Shown piece after piece: positions 8,313-16,919 of a stretch of DNA of 64,000 nt. The position numbers and the translations under genes are program-made. Positions within the stretch are counted from its first letter, which is position 1. Every line of letters begins with the position of its first letter. Origin of the DNA: Microbacterium sp. TPD7012 (GTDB lineage Bacteria > Actinomycetota > Actinomycetes > Actinomycetales > Microbacteriaceae); contig NZ_QDFV01000002.1 of NCBI RefSeq assembly GCF_003075395.1, forward strand, positions 372,001 to 436,000, written 5' to 3'. The notes under the pieces are model-generated. The model was not told the origin of the DNA. It did not search any database and was given only the letters and a program-made list of their open reading frames with translations.

Positions 8313-8834
8313 GTGCAAGCGACCGCGGATGCGATGGTTGACGTCATGTGTAAGGCGTACCCGATCTGGTGGCAGGGAATCGAGACCCCGCCACCCACTG
8401 AGTGGGTGTACATGTTCGAGGAGTTCACTGGCGATGACACCGCGGAGCAGTGGGCGCTGGCCGCCGCGATCTTCGTCGCGCAGACTCGGCGTCGGACAGG
8501 GCTCGGCCCGACCTTCGCTGAACTCTTCACTCACCTCCTCCCGGATACCGGTGGACTGCCGGGCCCGTTCCCGGAGCTGGAGTTCATGGAGCGTCGCCGG
8601 GCGATCACCGGGTTTCGCGGTCACGCCGCCATCGAGTGGCGCCGGCGAGGCATGATCAGCTTCGACAAAGCGGTGATGCGCAGCCTTCGCGTGGGGCGCG
8701 CGTTCCGTGAGCATTCGCGGCTGCGTCAGCAGTCCCGAGCCGCGGCCATCGCTCGCAACGGTTCGCAGCACACGTCACTGGTCCCGCGCGCGAAGCCGTC
8801 GGAGTTGGCAGACGAAGCAAGCCAAGGTGCGTAG
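8313..8834 (+). CDS. Hypothetical protein, cargo gene divergent from XRE regulator
   Basis: 173 residues, start uncertain (GTG 8313 with a GGGG stretch upstream; ATG 8334 and 8346 also possible). I do not recognise the family. The protein is soluble, with Trp-rich motifs (YPIWWQGIE, EWVYMFEEF, AIEWRRRG) and a basic C-terminus (RSLRVGRAFREHSRLRQQSRAA) that could touch nucleic acid. It is divergent from the XRE gene across the operator cluster, so it is probably the regulator's target. Confidence 0.6.
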   Translation: MQATADAMVDVMCKAYPIWWQGIETPPPTEWVYMFEEFTGDDTAEQWALAAAIFVAQTRRRTGLGPTFAELFTHLLPDTGGLPGPFPELEFMERRRAITGFRGHAAIEWRRRGMISFDKAVMRSLRVGRAFREHSRLRQQSRAAAIARNGSQHTSLVPRAKPSELADEASQGA

Positions 8835-8919
8835 GCTCCCCTCGTGCGGGTGCCAGCGAGTCAGCTCTAGCCTGCTGGCGTCGTCAAGAGCAGAGAACTC
8901 CTATCAAGAAGGGGACGAC

Positions 8920-9297
8920 ATGACGGAGAACACTCCGCCCGGGATTCAGCGGATTGTCGCTCGTATCGAACCGGGCTGGCCGGAGACCATCGATGTGAGC
9001 CCTGGCTGGTACTCGCTCCTCGATCGGCTCGACACACGGCTCACCGCGATCGCTCCGGGCTACGTCGTTCAGCAGGTGAAGTCGAAGTTCGGCTCGCTGA
9101 GCTTTTACGCGCGGTCGTCCGAGGATGTGTACGACTACAACGAAGAGTTCAGCGCCGCGATCCTCGCCGCGGAGTGGGAGAGCACGACGACGTGCGAAGA
9201 GTGCGGGGCGCCGGCGAGGAACTATACGATCCGTATGTGGGTGTGGGCCCTATGCGAAAGTCACGCTCGCGCCATGGCCGAAGCGACGGTTGAATGA
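8920..9297 (+). CDS. Hypothetical protein with a CxxC motif
   Basis: 125 residues from the ATG at 8920, which has AAGGGG 5 bp upstream; the longer frame to 8707 lacks such a site. The N-terminal half reads IARIEPGWPETIDVSPGWYSLLDRLD. A single CEECG at about residue 88 and a later CESH may bind zinc. I do not recognise the family. It sits between the tns module and a HAD-like gene. Confidence 0.6.
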   Translation: MTENTPPGIQRIVARIEPGWPETIDVSPGWYSLLDRLDTRLTAIAPGYVVQQVKSKFGSLSFYARSSEDVYDYNEEFSAAILAAEWESTTTCEECGAPARNYTIRMWVWALCESHARAMAEATVE

Positions 9298-9315
9298 GAG
9301 TCGCCCGGCGGATGA

Positions 9316-9831
9316 TTAAAGTTCGAGGTGCTTCTGCAGAAATTGGCCGATCCTCTCTACGTCGGCGAGCGTGACTCCCACGAACTTGTCGGGGCGGACC
9401 ACGAGCGATGGAACTTCTGTCATCGCTTCCACTCGCCGCTCGGCGTCTCCTGGAGCGCGATCGTCCGCCCACACGACCGCTTCAGGAGTGGTCTGCCGGA
9501 CGTGCGAAATCAGGCTTGATGTCCGCCACCCGCGCTTGGGCCAATTTTGCCACTGTACGTACGGGCCACCGAGCTTGCCGCGTAGCGGCCCTCGGATCAA
9601 CCAGCCGACCTGATCGCGCGGCCAGGTCGTTAGCCAGGCGACTTGTACGCCGGGGCCCTGCGCGAGATCGTCGAGCGCGTCTACCACGCCATCGTCGACG
9701 GTCATCCAGGAACGCCACCCTGGATCGTCCTGATGGAGCGCGTACTCTTCCTCGCGGTAGAGCCGAGAGATTGTGCCGTCCACATCGAGCACCAGGAGCG
9801 CCTTCCGCGGGCTGGCGATCCTATCCGGCAC
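9316..9831 (-). CDS. HAD-superfamily domain protein
   Basis: 171 residues from a GTG. The N-terminus has the HAD motif I DVDGT (LLVLDVDGTISRLY), motif II is AWLTTW, and motif IV is VVWADDRAP. HAD proteins use the first Asp as nucleophile in phosphatase chemistry. The short cap-less form is like the HAD domains fused or linked to RNA-repair and toxin-type genes, but the substrate is unknown. It converges on the gene at 8920. GAGG lies about 11 bp upstream of the start. Confidence 0.7.
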   Translation of the reverse strand: MPDRIASPRKALLVLDVDGTISRLYREEEYALHQDDPGWRSWMTVDDGVVDALDDLAQGPGVQVAWLTTWPRDQVGWLIRGPLRGKLGGPYVQWQNWPKRGWRTSSLISHVRQTTPEAVVWADDRAPGDAERRVEAMTEVPSLVVRPDKFVGVTLADVERIGQFLQKHLEL

Positions 9832-9997
9832 GAGTTCATTTCCTCATTGGTCGTGGCTCAAGACGACCCGCTTCGTTGACCGTGAGGCGGGCAACGCACA
9901 GCCGGCGACAACTCTGCCTGTGCGGTGATGCTAGTCGTAGCTCTTGTCGTGCGCCAGATCGGCAGGCGAGCACCCGTCGATCGTATTCGAGGTTCTT

Positions 9998-11200
9998 CTA
10001 GCCGGGGCTGCGGGATGGGCGGGATTGTGAGGCGGGTGTTCTCTTCAAGACTCGTCGGTCCCTGAACATTGCGACGAAGCGTTCACCCATGATCTGGTTG
10101 CCCACGAGATCTGGATGAAGCCCGTCAGACAGGTGTCCACTTGCCTCATCTGCTTCAGAGAAGAGGGATCGACCGTCCAAGTACGTGAGTTGAGCATCGA
10201 TCGAGTTGCGAGACTTGACGATTTGCTCCATCAGTGTCCGGATCCGACTCTGCGTTAGAGCTGCAGTTCCTCTCACATCGTCGATCGGGACGACACTCGT
10301 GGTGCCGGTGGACGCATCGACGATCGTCGGACCGGGCAGCTCTTCAACTGCGGAGCATGCGATGGGTGAGACCAGGAGGACGGGAGTGGTCGGGTGTCCT
10401 TCTCTAATGGTGTCGAGGAAACCGTGGAGCGCTGGCCCGAACGCTCTCAAAGTCATCGCGTCGGAGTTGATTAGGTTGATGCCGATCTTCAGAGTGATGA
10501 CATCGGCGGGGGCATCTCGGATCGTGCGCGCGACGAACGGATCGAGCATCGCGTTGCCAGCGAAGCCGAGGTTGCAGAGGGATAGGCCTAGCCTGCGCGC
10601 CGCTACGACTGGCCACGAGGAAAGGGGTTCGAGCATGCTCGAACAGTGGCTGATGGAGCTCCCGTAGTGGATCCAATGTGGCCCGGGCTCCGTAGCGCTG
10701 GCGACTATTTCCGCGTCCGCACGAAACCCCAGGATGTTGACTACGGCGCCGTTCGGCAGCAGAAGCTCGACATCATCTTCCACTCCGCCGAGATTATCGA
10801 AGACGGCAACCTCGTCCCGAGGCGGGTCGTAGACGACCGAGCGATCGCCAGGATCCAGCGACGCAAGCGGCGGCTGACCCGAGTAGCTGCTCACCCGATC
10901 TCCTCGGATAAGTTGCATTCCCATGTGTGGGAACCCGGACCCGACGGTGGCGATCTGATGTGCGGAGAATTGGACTTCAATCCGAGTCGCTGACGTCCTG
11001 AACCGGATGCGCGCGCCCGCGCTGGTATCACAGACGAGCTTCATCACCTCAGAGGGGAACTGATGCCAGTAGGTTTCGGGAATGCGTCGAACTTCGACGG
11101 TGCCGTCATTCCGTCGGCGTAGCCCGGGAGCGCCCTCGTACCTGAACCGTTCGTCCGTAGCGACGTAGGTGAACATGCGAAGCTCCCGACGTCGGTCCAT
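9998..11200 (-). CDS. SGNH/GDSL-type esterase (carbohydrate esterase-like)
   Basis: 400 residues from the ATG at 11200, coupled to the upstream esterase by TGATG; an ATG at 11176 with GGGAG 6 bp upstream is an alternative. An N-terminal beta-rich domain (about 1-170) is followed by an SGNH hydrolase domain with block I YGSSISHC (GSS in place of GDS), a glycine-containing block GFAGN, GINLIN and DGLHP with the catalytic Asp-His pair. The layout resembles CE2-type deacetylases. No signal peptide is visible, so it acts inside the cell, probably on an imported acylated substrate. Confidence 0.78.
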   Translation of the reverse strand: MDRRRELRMFTYVATDERFRYEGAPGLRRRNDGTVEVRRIPETYWHQFPSEVMKLVCDTSAGARIRFRTSATRIEVQFSAHQIATVGSGFPHMGMQLIRGDRVSSYSGQPPLASLDPGDRSVVYDPPRDEVAVFDNLGGVEDDVELLLPNGAVVNILGFRADAEIVASATEPGPHWIHYGSSISHCSSMLEPLSSWPVVAARRLGLSLCNLGFAGNAMLDPFVARTIRDAPADVITLKIGINLINSDAMTLRAFGPALHGFLDTIREGHPTTPVLLVSPIACSAVEELPGPTIVDASTGTTSVVPIDDVRGTAALTQSRIRTLMEQIVKSRNSIDAQLTYLDGRSLFSEADEASGHLSDGLHPDLVGNQIMGERFVAMFRDRRVLKRTPASQSRPSRSPG

Positions 11201-12174
11201 CAACGCTGGCCCGGGCCGAAGCGTTCGTTGAGAGCGTCGAGGGCGCGTTGTTCATCATCAAAGTCGCCTCCCTCATGACCGTTGTACTTCCAGATCATCA
11301 TGTCCTTTTCGCCACCATAGCGATGGAATGCGCCGAAGACGGTGGAGGGTGGACAAGTGGAATCCATTAAACCGGCAGAGAACCAAGCAGGCGCCTGCGC
11401 TCGCGATGCGAAGTTCACCCCATCGAAGTAGCTGAGGACCTCAAGCACGCGAGGAGAGTCTGAGCGATAGGTAGCGAGGAACTGAACGATCTCGGAGTAG
11501 GGAGCGTCGTTCGTGATGCGGGTCGCTCTAGACATGTCGCAAAGGAAGGGGACCTGGCTGACCAGCGCACCTAGCTCTGGGTCGAGCCCTGCGACGGCCA
11601 ATGCGAGACCTCCGCCTTGGCTGCGACCAACGGCCGCGATGCGCGAGGTATCCACCATTGGCAGCTCTCTGGTGGCTGCAACACAGCGCACTGCATCGAC
11701 GATGAGCCGTCGGTAGTAATAGTTGAACGGGGAGTCGATTCCTCTGGTCATAAAGCCAGGTGTACTCGGCCCCGCGATGCTGGTATCGGGTGTTGCTCCG
11801 ATGCGCCGAACGCCGCCCTGACCGCGAGTGTCCATCACGACGTGCGCGAAGCCCGCAGATGGCCAGACGAGGTTCTCTAGAATGTGGCCCCGCCCTCCTC
11901 CGTATCCGACGAACTTGACTGTTGTCGGCAGCAGTTGGTCGGAGCCCGTGGGCACGAGCAACCATCCCCTAACTGTCTGACCGTCGAATCCCGCAAAGCT
12001 GAAGTCGTAGACATTGATATTCGTCAGACGGGCATCGACTCGGGCGAACCGAACGTTGAGAGGGAACTGAGCAGATGCGGCCAGTGTTTCCGCCCAGAAC
12101 GAATCGAAGTCCTCGGGCTCGTGCTGCTGTGAGCGGTATTCCCAAAGGGCATCTTCTTCAAGATCAACGAGCAC
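11200..12174 (-). CDS. Acetyl xylan esterase / cephalosporin-C deacetylase-like hydrolase
   Basis: 324 residues from the GTG at 12174, which has GAGAGG 7 bp upstream; a TTG at 12189 is less likely. This is an alpha/beta hydrolase of the AXE1 family: oxyanion region KFVGYGGGRG, nucleophile elbow GRSQGGG, acid in GLMDSTCPPST and His in YNGHEGG. Family members remove acetyl groups from sugars or cephalosporin C. It forms a two-gene operon with the SGNH esterase and is divergent from the IclR-type operator at 12256-12290. Confidence 0.85.
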   Translation of the reverse strand: MLVDLEEDALWEYRSQQHEPEDFDSFWAETLAASAQFPLNVRFARVDARLTNINVYDFSFAGFDGQTVRGWLLVPTGSDQLLPTTVKFVGYGGGRGHILENLVWPSAGFAHVVMDTRGQGGVRRIGATPDTSIAGPSTPGFMTRGIDSPFNYYYRRLIVDAVRCVAATRELPMVDTSRIAAVGRSQGGGLALAVAGLDPELGALVSQVPFLCDMSRATRITNDAPYSEIVQFLATYRSDSPRVLEVLSYFDGVNFASRAQAPAWFSAGLMDSTCPPSTVFGAFHRYGGEKDMMIWKYNGHEGGDFDDEQRALDALNERFGPGQR

Positions 12175-12255
12175 GGCGGGGCCTCTCAATCAGGACGTGA
12201 CCACGCCTATCGACGTGAAGCGCGGGTTCACGGCCACAGGATATGTCGTATTCGT

Positions 12256-12290
12256 GTTCCACGTCGATTCAGGAAGAGTTGACATGGAAC
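12256..12290. promoter_or_regulatory. IclR-type operator over a -35 box, copy 1
   Basis: GTTCCACGTC (12256-12265) and GACATGGAAC (12281-12290) form an inverted pair. TTGACA at 12279-12284 looks like a -35 box inside it. The same GACATGGAAC recurs upstream of the sialidase gene and of iclR. The rest of 12175-12344 contains no gene and is the divergent promoter region. Confidence 0.6.
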
Positions 12291-12344
12291 TGCCAATCTG
12301 TCTTGACTTCACTCAAGTCTGCGCTGAGTTGCGCCCTAGTGAGA

Positions 12345-13340
12345 GTGAACATCTTGAAAGGTCTTCGGATCGTCGCCCCGCGCGACGCTCAACTGCTTGA
12401 ATTGCCGATTCCCGAGTTGTCCGAGGATCATGTCCTGGTGAGGACACTGTTCTCGGCGATGAGCGCGGGGACTGAACTCCGGATGTTTCGAAACGAAACC
12501 GTCGCGCAGAACCCGTCGACTTTTCCGATGGCCGCCGGCTACAGCGCGGTCGGAGTCGTCGAGCGCGCAGGTCGCCTCGTCGAACATCTTCGGGTGGGCG
12601 ACCATGTCTTCTTCCCCGGGACTCATGACGAAGTTCAGAGCATTCCCGCAGAGCAGGCTTTGATCGTCGACCAGCGCGCACCGCTAGATCAGGCGGCGTT
12701 CTCAATGTTGTGCGAGGTTGGTCTACACGCACTGCGGCGAGGAGAGCCCTCTTTCGGTGAGAGCGTCGCAGTTATTGGTCAGGGAATCATCGGTCTCGTC
12801 ACGATCGCGGTGGCGAAGGCGTGGGGACTTCGCACCCTCGCCATCGACTTGGACGAAGCGCGCCTGTCAATCGCGCGCGCAGTCGGCGCCGATGTCGTTT
12901 GCAGCCCGGCCTCAGCTACCTTTAGCCCCACCGTCGACGCCTTCAGCGGCGGTAGCGGCGTGGATCTCGTGATCGAGAGTGCGTCGTCGTGGCGTGCAGT
13001 GGCCACCGCCTATGGCATCCTGCGACGAAGAGGTCGCCTCGTCGTGGTAGCACGGCACACCGATGTACCGAAATTCAACATGATCGCCGACGACCTCATG
13101 ACGAAAGAGATCACCTTCACGACCTCTTACGCGCATCCGCTGACCGCAGTCTCCGAGGACGTCATGAGATGGACCCGCCCCCGCAATCTTCAGTTGATCC
13201 TGGACTACTTCGCGGCCGGAAAACTGGATGTCTCCGCGGCAATAACCACGCGAATCAAGCCGCAGCAGATCCCCGAGATCTACGCACGTCTCGACCGAGG
13301 CGACAGCAGTATCGGCGGCGTCAGCATCGACTGGCGCTAG
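12345..13340 (+). CDS. Zinc-type alcohol dehydrogenase-like oxidoreductase (MDR family)
   Basis: About 331 residues from a GTG at 12345; the frame opens further upstream but would run through the operator. The GroES-like N-terminus has TLFSAMSAGTELRMFR and the Rossmann fold has GQGIIGLVTIAVAKAWG. Residues usually binding catalytic zinc are not evident, so it may be a zinc-free member, as in bacteriochlorophyllide or threonine dehydrogenase-like subgroups. The substrate is unknown. A dyad that also bears the IclR-type motif starts one base after the stop. Confidence 0.75.
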   Translation: MNILKGLRIVAPRDAQLLELPIPELSEDHVLVRTLFSAMSAGTELRMFRNETVAQNPSTFPMAAGYSAVGVVERAGRLVEHLRVGDHVFFPGTHDEVQSIPAEQALIVDQRAPLDQAAFSMLCEVGLHALRRGEPSFGESVAVIGQGIIGLVTIAVAKAWGLRTLAIDLDEARLSIARAVGADVVCSPASATFSPTVDAFSGGSGVDLVIESASSWRAVATAYGILRRRGRLVVVARHTDVPKFNMIADDLMTKEITFTTSYAHPLTAVSEDVMRWTRPRNLQLILDYFAAGKLDVSAAITTRIKPQQIPEIYARLDRGDSSIGGVSIDWR

Positions 13341-13341
13341 C

Positions 13342-13376
13342 GGCTCCGGTTCCATCGTTGACATGGAACTGGAGCC
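13342..13376. promoter_or_regulatory. IclR-type operator and hairpin, copy 2
   Basis: GTTCCAT (13349-13355) and ATGGAAC (13363-13369) form a dyad with a 7-bp centre, extended by GGCTCC/GGAGCC outside. TTGACA (13358-13363) with an 18-bp gap to TAGCTT (13382-13387) makes a promoter for the sialidase gene. The hairpin may also help terminate the upstream gene. Confidence 0.65.
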
Positions 13377-13435
13377 CCTTCTAGCTTCCAGGAACTGACC
13401 GACACTGGGTCGGTCCAGGCAAGGAGGCCTAGCCC

Positions 13436-15139
13436 ATGCGGTATCGAAAGTTACGTCCATTAGTGACCCTGGTTGCAGGACTTGCCATCGTCGCGGGTAC
13501 GATTGCCGCGAGTCCAGCGACGGCCGCACCATTTGTCGGATCAGTCCGCGATTTCAACTCCGAGGCAACTGGGGTCGCGCCGACAGGGTGCACCACCCTG
13601 GGAGACGTGACGGTACAATCTGCGGCAATCGCCGGGGCACCGGGAGGAAACAGGGCCGCTCGACTCATCGATGCGTCCGCATCGAACTACCCGCGGCTCG
13701 TCTGCGCGAGCACCGCGTCAGCGCAGAAGTCGGTGACGATGCAGTTGACTGCCCCGCAGATGGACATCGGCGTAGTGATAGCACTTGGCAAGACGTCGGC
13801 GGACACCACGGGCCTGTGGCGGTTCTTCCTCGAGCGATCGGGTACCGACGTCGTCGTGTCGGTCTTCAATGGTACTAACTGGGTGGTAATTGGAACGGCA
13901 CCTGGAGTCAATCCGACGACGGAGTGGTTCGAGGTGCGCCTGGATGCTTCCTCTACCTGGGCGACGATCGGCGTCGATCGTGCCCGTTTCTCGACTAGTG
14001 CTCGAGCATCGACCGGCACGACGATGGAATCGGTGATCATTAACTCTGCGGGAACGACACCACTCGGTCTCCAGCTGTACGTGGACGACTTTGGTGTCGC
14101 GAACTCGATACCGGCGTTCTCGTCAACTCTCGCCGCAACTGCGCCCGTCGGGCAACAGATTCGCTTCCCCGGCGCCGCGAAGCTTCTCGACGGCACCATT
14201 GTTGCCGCCTACTATGAAGGTCCCTCTCACGGAGCGACTAACGGCCTGATCAAATTGGTGCGTAGCAGCGACGACGGGCTCACCTGGTCGTCGCCCATTC
14301 TGGTAACCGACCAGACCCACGATCCGCGCGGACCACAGTTGACAACTCTCAACGACGGGACGCTTCTACTTACCTACTTCTATATGGAGTGGACCGCAAC
14401 GCCCTACGTCGCCCACGGCACGTTCGTTATGCGATCTACGGACGGTGGGCTCACATGGTCCAGTCCGAGTGCCGTCGGAACGCAGATGAGCTGCGCATGT
14501 GGTCCGGTTTGGCCGGACTCATACGCGGGAGGCTGGAGCGCCCACAAGGGGCCAATCGTCGAACTGGCGTCGGGTGACCTGCTAATCCCGCTGTATGGCA
14601 CCACACCGACCGATAGCCGGATCCGCGCAACCGTTGTGCGTAGCACCGATGGTGGCGTGACCTGGGACGCCGCCAACGAGGTAACTCTAGGCGTGGGGTC
14701 GATTTCGTACCTGGAGCCCAATCTGTCGGTCCTGCCGTCCGGCGAGTTGGTCGCGACGATAAGGACGAGTGCGACGCCTCGAAAACTTTACCTGTCGCGG
14801 TCCTTCGACAACGGGTTCACATGGACCACGCCATCAGCAACGGACATCCCCGCCGAGGCGCACTCGCAGATCGTTCTTGACGATGGGAGCGTCCTTCTCA
14901 CTTACGGCAATCCGAATCTCCCCGGCCGGCCAACTGAGGGGATCATCATCGACGACCCATCAGGTTCCTGGAACGGCCTGGCCGTGCGATCTACGCTCGT
15001 GTACGACGCCGCCACCACAGACCAGGCGAATCCGGCCAACATCGAGGTTTCGCCGGGTGAGTACTTAACACTCGGCTACAACGTCTCAAATCGAACGATG
15101 TCCGCAATCTTCACAACCAGAGCTGACTACGCGAACTAG
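13436..15139 (+). CDS. Secreted Asp-box (BNR) sialidase-like protein
   Basis: 567 residues, ATG with AAGGAGG 8 bp upstream. A Sec signal peptide occupies residues 1-31 (hydrophobic core, ASPATA-A cleavage region). A beta-sandwich-like domain (about 35-225) precedes a six-bladed propeller with at least four Asp boxes: SSDDGLTWSS, STDGGLTWSS, STDGGVTWDA and SFDNGFTWTT. IRFPGAAKLLDG occupies the place of the FRIP arginine motif. Exo-alpha-sialidases release terminal sialic acid, but the Asp-box fold also serves other glycosidases, so substrate identity is unproven. The promoter carries the IclR-type operator. Confidence 0.82.
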   Translation: MRYRKLRPLVTLVAGLAIVAGTIAASPATAAPFVGSVRDFNSEATGVAPTGCTTLGDVTVQSAAIAGAPGGNRAARLIDASASNYPRLVCASTASAQKSVTMQLTAPQMDIGVVIALGKTSADTTGLWRFFLERSGTDVVVSVFNGTNWVVIGTAPGVNPTTEWFEVRLDASSTWATIGVDRARFSTSARASTGTTMESVIINSAGTTPLGLQLYVDDFGVANSIPAFSSTLAATAPVGQQIRFPGAAKLLDGTIVAAYYEGPSHGATNGLIKLVRSSDDGLTWSSPILVTDQTHDPRGPQLTTLNDGTLLLTYFYMEWTATPYVAHGTFVMRSTDGGLTWSSPSAVGTQMSCACGPVWPDSYAGGWSAHKGPIVELASGDLLIPLYGTTPTDSRIRATVVRSTDGGVTWDAANEVTLGVGSISYLEPNLSVLPSGELVATIRTSATPRKLYLSRSFDNGFTWTTPSATDIPAEAHSQIVLDDGSVLLTYGNPNLPGRPTEGIIIDDPSGSWNGLAVRSTLVYDAATTDQANPANIEVSPGEYLTLGYNVSNRTMSAIFTTRADYAN

Positions 15140-15173
15140 TTCAATCCTCGCTGCTTCCTCTGTGAAGATGCAG

Positions 15174-15214
15174 GAACGGCCGTGGTGCTCTGCATCGCGG
15201 CCGTTCTGTTTTTG
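15174..15214 (+). terminator. Rho-independent terminator after the sialidase gene
   Basis: GAACGGCCG / CGGCCGTTC stem followed by TGTTTTT. It ends the sialidase transcript before the iclR promoter. Confidence 0.85.
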
Positions 15215-15220
15215 AGTTTC

Positions 15221-15263
15221 TTGACATGGAACGGCGGCCCACATCATGTTTAGGACATGGAAC
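15221..15263 (+). promoter_or_regulatory. iclR promoter with two operator half-sites
   Basis: TTGACA (15221-15226) lies inside the first GACATGGAAC copy (15223-15232). A second GACATGGAAC (15254-15263) covers the iclR start codon at 15257. This arrangement predicts autoregulation by IclR. Confidence 0.65.
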
Positions 15264-16063
15264 AGGATTCCACCAACTACCACTCTCAAGGCCTCATGCG
15301 TGGGCTGATCGCACTCCGAACTCTAGGTGAGCGAGGACAGCCACTTGGGTTGGCCGAGCTTGCGCGAACCCTCGACATGCCCAAGCCATCGTTGCTCCGC
15401 CTCCTGTCGGTGATGGAGCGCGAAGGATTCGTTTCTCGGTTCGGGCAGCCGCCTGTCTACGCTCCCGGTCCGAGCGTCTACGCTCTCGCCGAGACGCTCA
15501 CACCGGTGGAGTTTTCTGAAGTGACCGCCCCCACCTTGAAGGCGCTCGCTGACGAACTCGGGTTCACATCGAACCTCGGCATACTTCAGGGAGAGTCGGT
15601 GCTGCACCTCGATGTTGAGGAACCCGCTCGAGCGCTGCGCCTTTCGGCCGGCGGCTTTCTTGACCACACCTACTGCACAGGTCTCGGCAAGATGTTGCTG
15701 TCCGCGCTTGACCCTGCGCGGGTGAGTGATCACCTCCCAGGACGAGAGCCGTACAAAATGTTCACCGATCGCACGATTCGGACGCGCCGCCAACTCGTCG
15801 CCGACTTGAGTCGCATCCGCGAGCGTGGATTCAGCATTGACGACCAGGAACGCAATCGAGGGGTGCGTTGCATGGCGGTTCTCGTGCCGACTAGCCACGA
15901 CGTCGTGCTTTCTCTCAGCGTCTCGGGGCCAGCCGGCGAACTCGCAGCCGACGACGAAGAGCGCGTGCATCGAAAGCTCGTGAGCGCAGCAAAGGCTGTC
16001 GCTGAGCTCCCGCGTCTCGGCATTGTCCTCAACAACCTTCGATCGAGATTGGCCATCGAATGA
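15257..16063 (+). CDS. IclR-family transcriptional regulator
   Basis: 268 residues. The N-terminal winged helix-turn-helix (about 10-75) reads LGLAELARTLDMPKPSLLRLL. The IclR effector-binding domain (about 90-255) includes TYCTGLGKMLLSA and GFSIDDQERNRGVRCMAVLV. IclR proteins sense small metabolites and usually control catabolic operons. It is the first gene of the long operon (ATGA overlap with the amidohydrolase), and the shared GACATGGAAC motif suggests that it also controls the sialidase and dehydrogenase genes. Confidence 0.92.
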   Translation: MEQDSTNYHSQGLMRGLIALRTLGERGQPLGLAELARTLDMPKPSLLRLLSVMEREGFVSRFGQPPVYAPGPSVYALAETLTPVEFSEVTAPTLKALADELGFTSNLGILQGESVLHLDVEEPARALRLSAGGFLDHTYCTGLGKMLLSALDPARVSDHLPGREPYKMFTDRTIRTRRQLVADLSRIRERGFSIDDQERNRGVRCMAVLVPTSHDVVLSLSVSGPAGELAADDEERVHRKLVSAAKAVAELPRLGIVLNNLRSRLAIE

Positions 16064-16902
16064 TCATCGACATCCACACCCACTGCCACCTTCCCGAGCA
16101 CTGGGGATCCGAGCACAAAGACCATTGGGAGGGTGCCTACGGCGAGCCGTACCCCGTTGTCACGCCGGAGAGCTTCGACGCCGCGATGGTGGGCATCGAT
16201 GTAGCGGTCACTTTTGGAATGGGGGCGACCTTGCCAAACGTGCGCACGCCGAACGCCTTCGTTGCTGACTTCATTGCGAAGGTGAAAACGCCCACCATCG
16301 GGTTCTGCGCCATCGACCCGTCCGACTCGGATTGGCGCGACCAGCTCGACGAGGCCCATGAGCTCGGATTGCAGGGTGTGAAGCTCTACCCGGTTCTGGC
16401 GCTATTCGATCCACTCGCCGCGGAGTTCGACGACTTCTACCGCATCCTCACCTCGCGAAACATGGTGGCGCTGTGGCATATGGGAGCGACCCCGAGTCCG
16501 GTCGGCAGCCTTGCAGTTAGCCAGCCACTAGTGATCGATGAGGTCGCTCGCCGACACCCAGATCTAGTCCAGGTGATGGCCCACATGGGTCACCCGTGGC
16601 AGCGCGACACCAACGTTGTTCTCCGCAAGAACAGCCGAGTGTTCGCCGACGTTTCCGGGGTCCCGTCGCGGCCCATGGATGCCTTTCTCGCTCTTGTGCA
16701 CGCGCAGGAGTGGCAGTCCGTCGACAAGCTCCTCTTCGGCTCGGACTACCCCCTGTGGACCCCCGCGCAGGCCATCGAGCGCCTGAACGAAATCGCGGCC
16801 ATGCGCGCGGGGACACTCCCCTTCGTTCGAGAAGAGACCATCCATTCGATCCTGCACCGAGACACACTCTCTCTGCTGGGACTGACCGACCCGCGAACCT
16901 GA
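16060..16902 (+). CDS. Amidohydrolase family 2 (TIM-barrel) protein
   Basis: 280 residues. It begins MIIDIHTHCH with the HxH metal motif, has the Lys in VKLYP, His in LWHMGA and AHMGHPW, and the closing Asp in FGSDYPLW. This is the ACMSD/amidohydrolase-2 group, which contains decarboxylases and hydrolases acting on C-C or C-N bonds. Exact substrate is unknown; its place after iclR indicates a catabolic role on the imported compound. Confidence 0.85.
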   Translation: MIIDIHTHCHLPEHWGSEHKDHWEGAYGEPYPVVTPESFDAAMVGIDVAVTFGMGATLPNVRTPNAFVADFIAKVKTPTIGFCAIDPSDSDWRDQLDEAHELGLQGVKLYPVLALFDPLAAEFDDFYRILTSRNMVALWHMGATPSPVGSLAVSQPLVIDEVARRHPDLVQVMAHMGHPWQRDTNVVLRKNSRVFADVSGVPSRPMDAFLALVHAQEWQSVDKLLFGSDYPLWTPAQAIERLNEIAAMRAGTLPFVREETIHSILHRDTLSLLGLTDPRT

Positions 16903-16919
16903 AAGTACCGGCCTACGCT

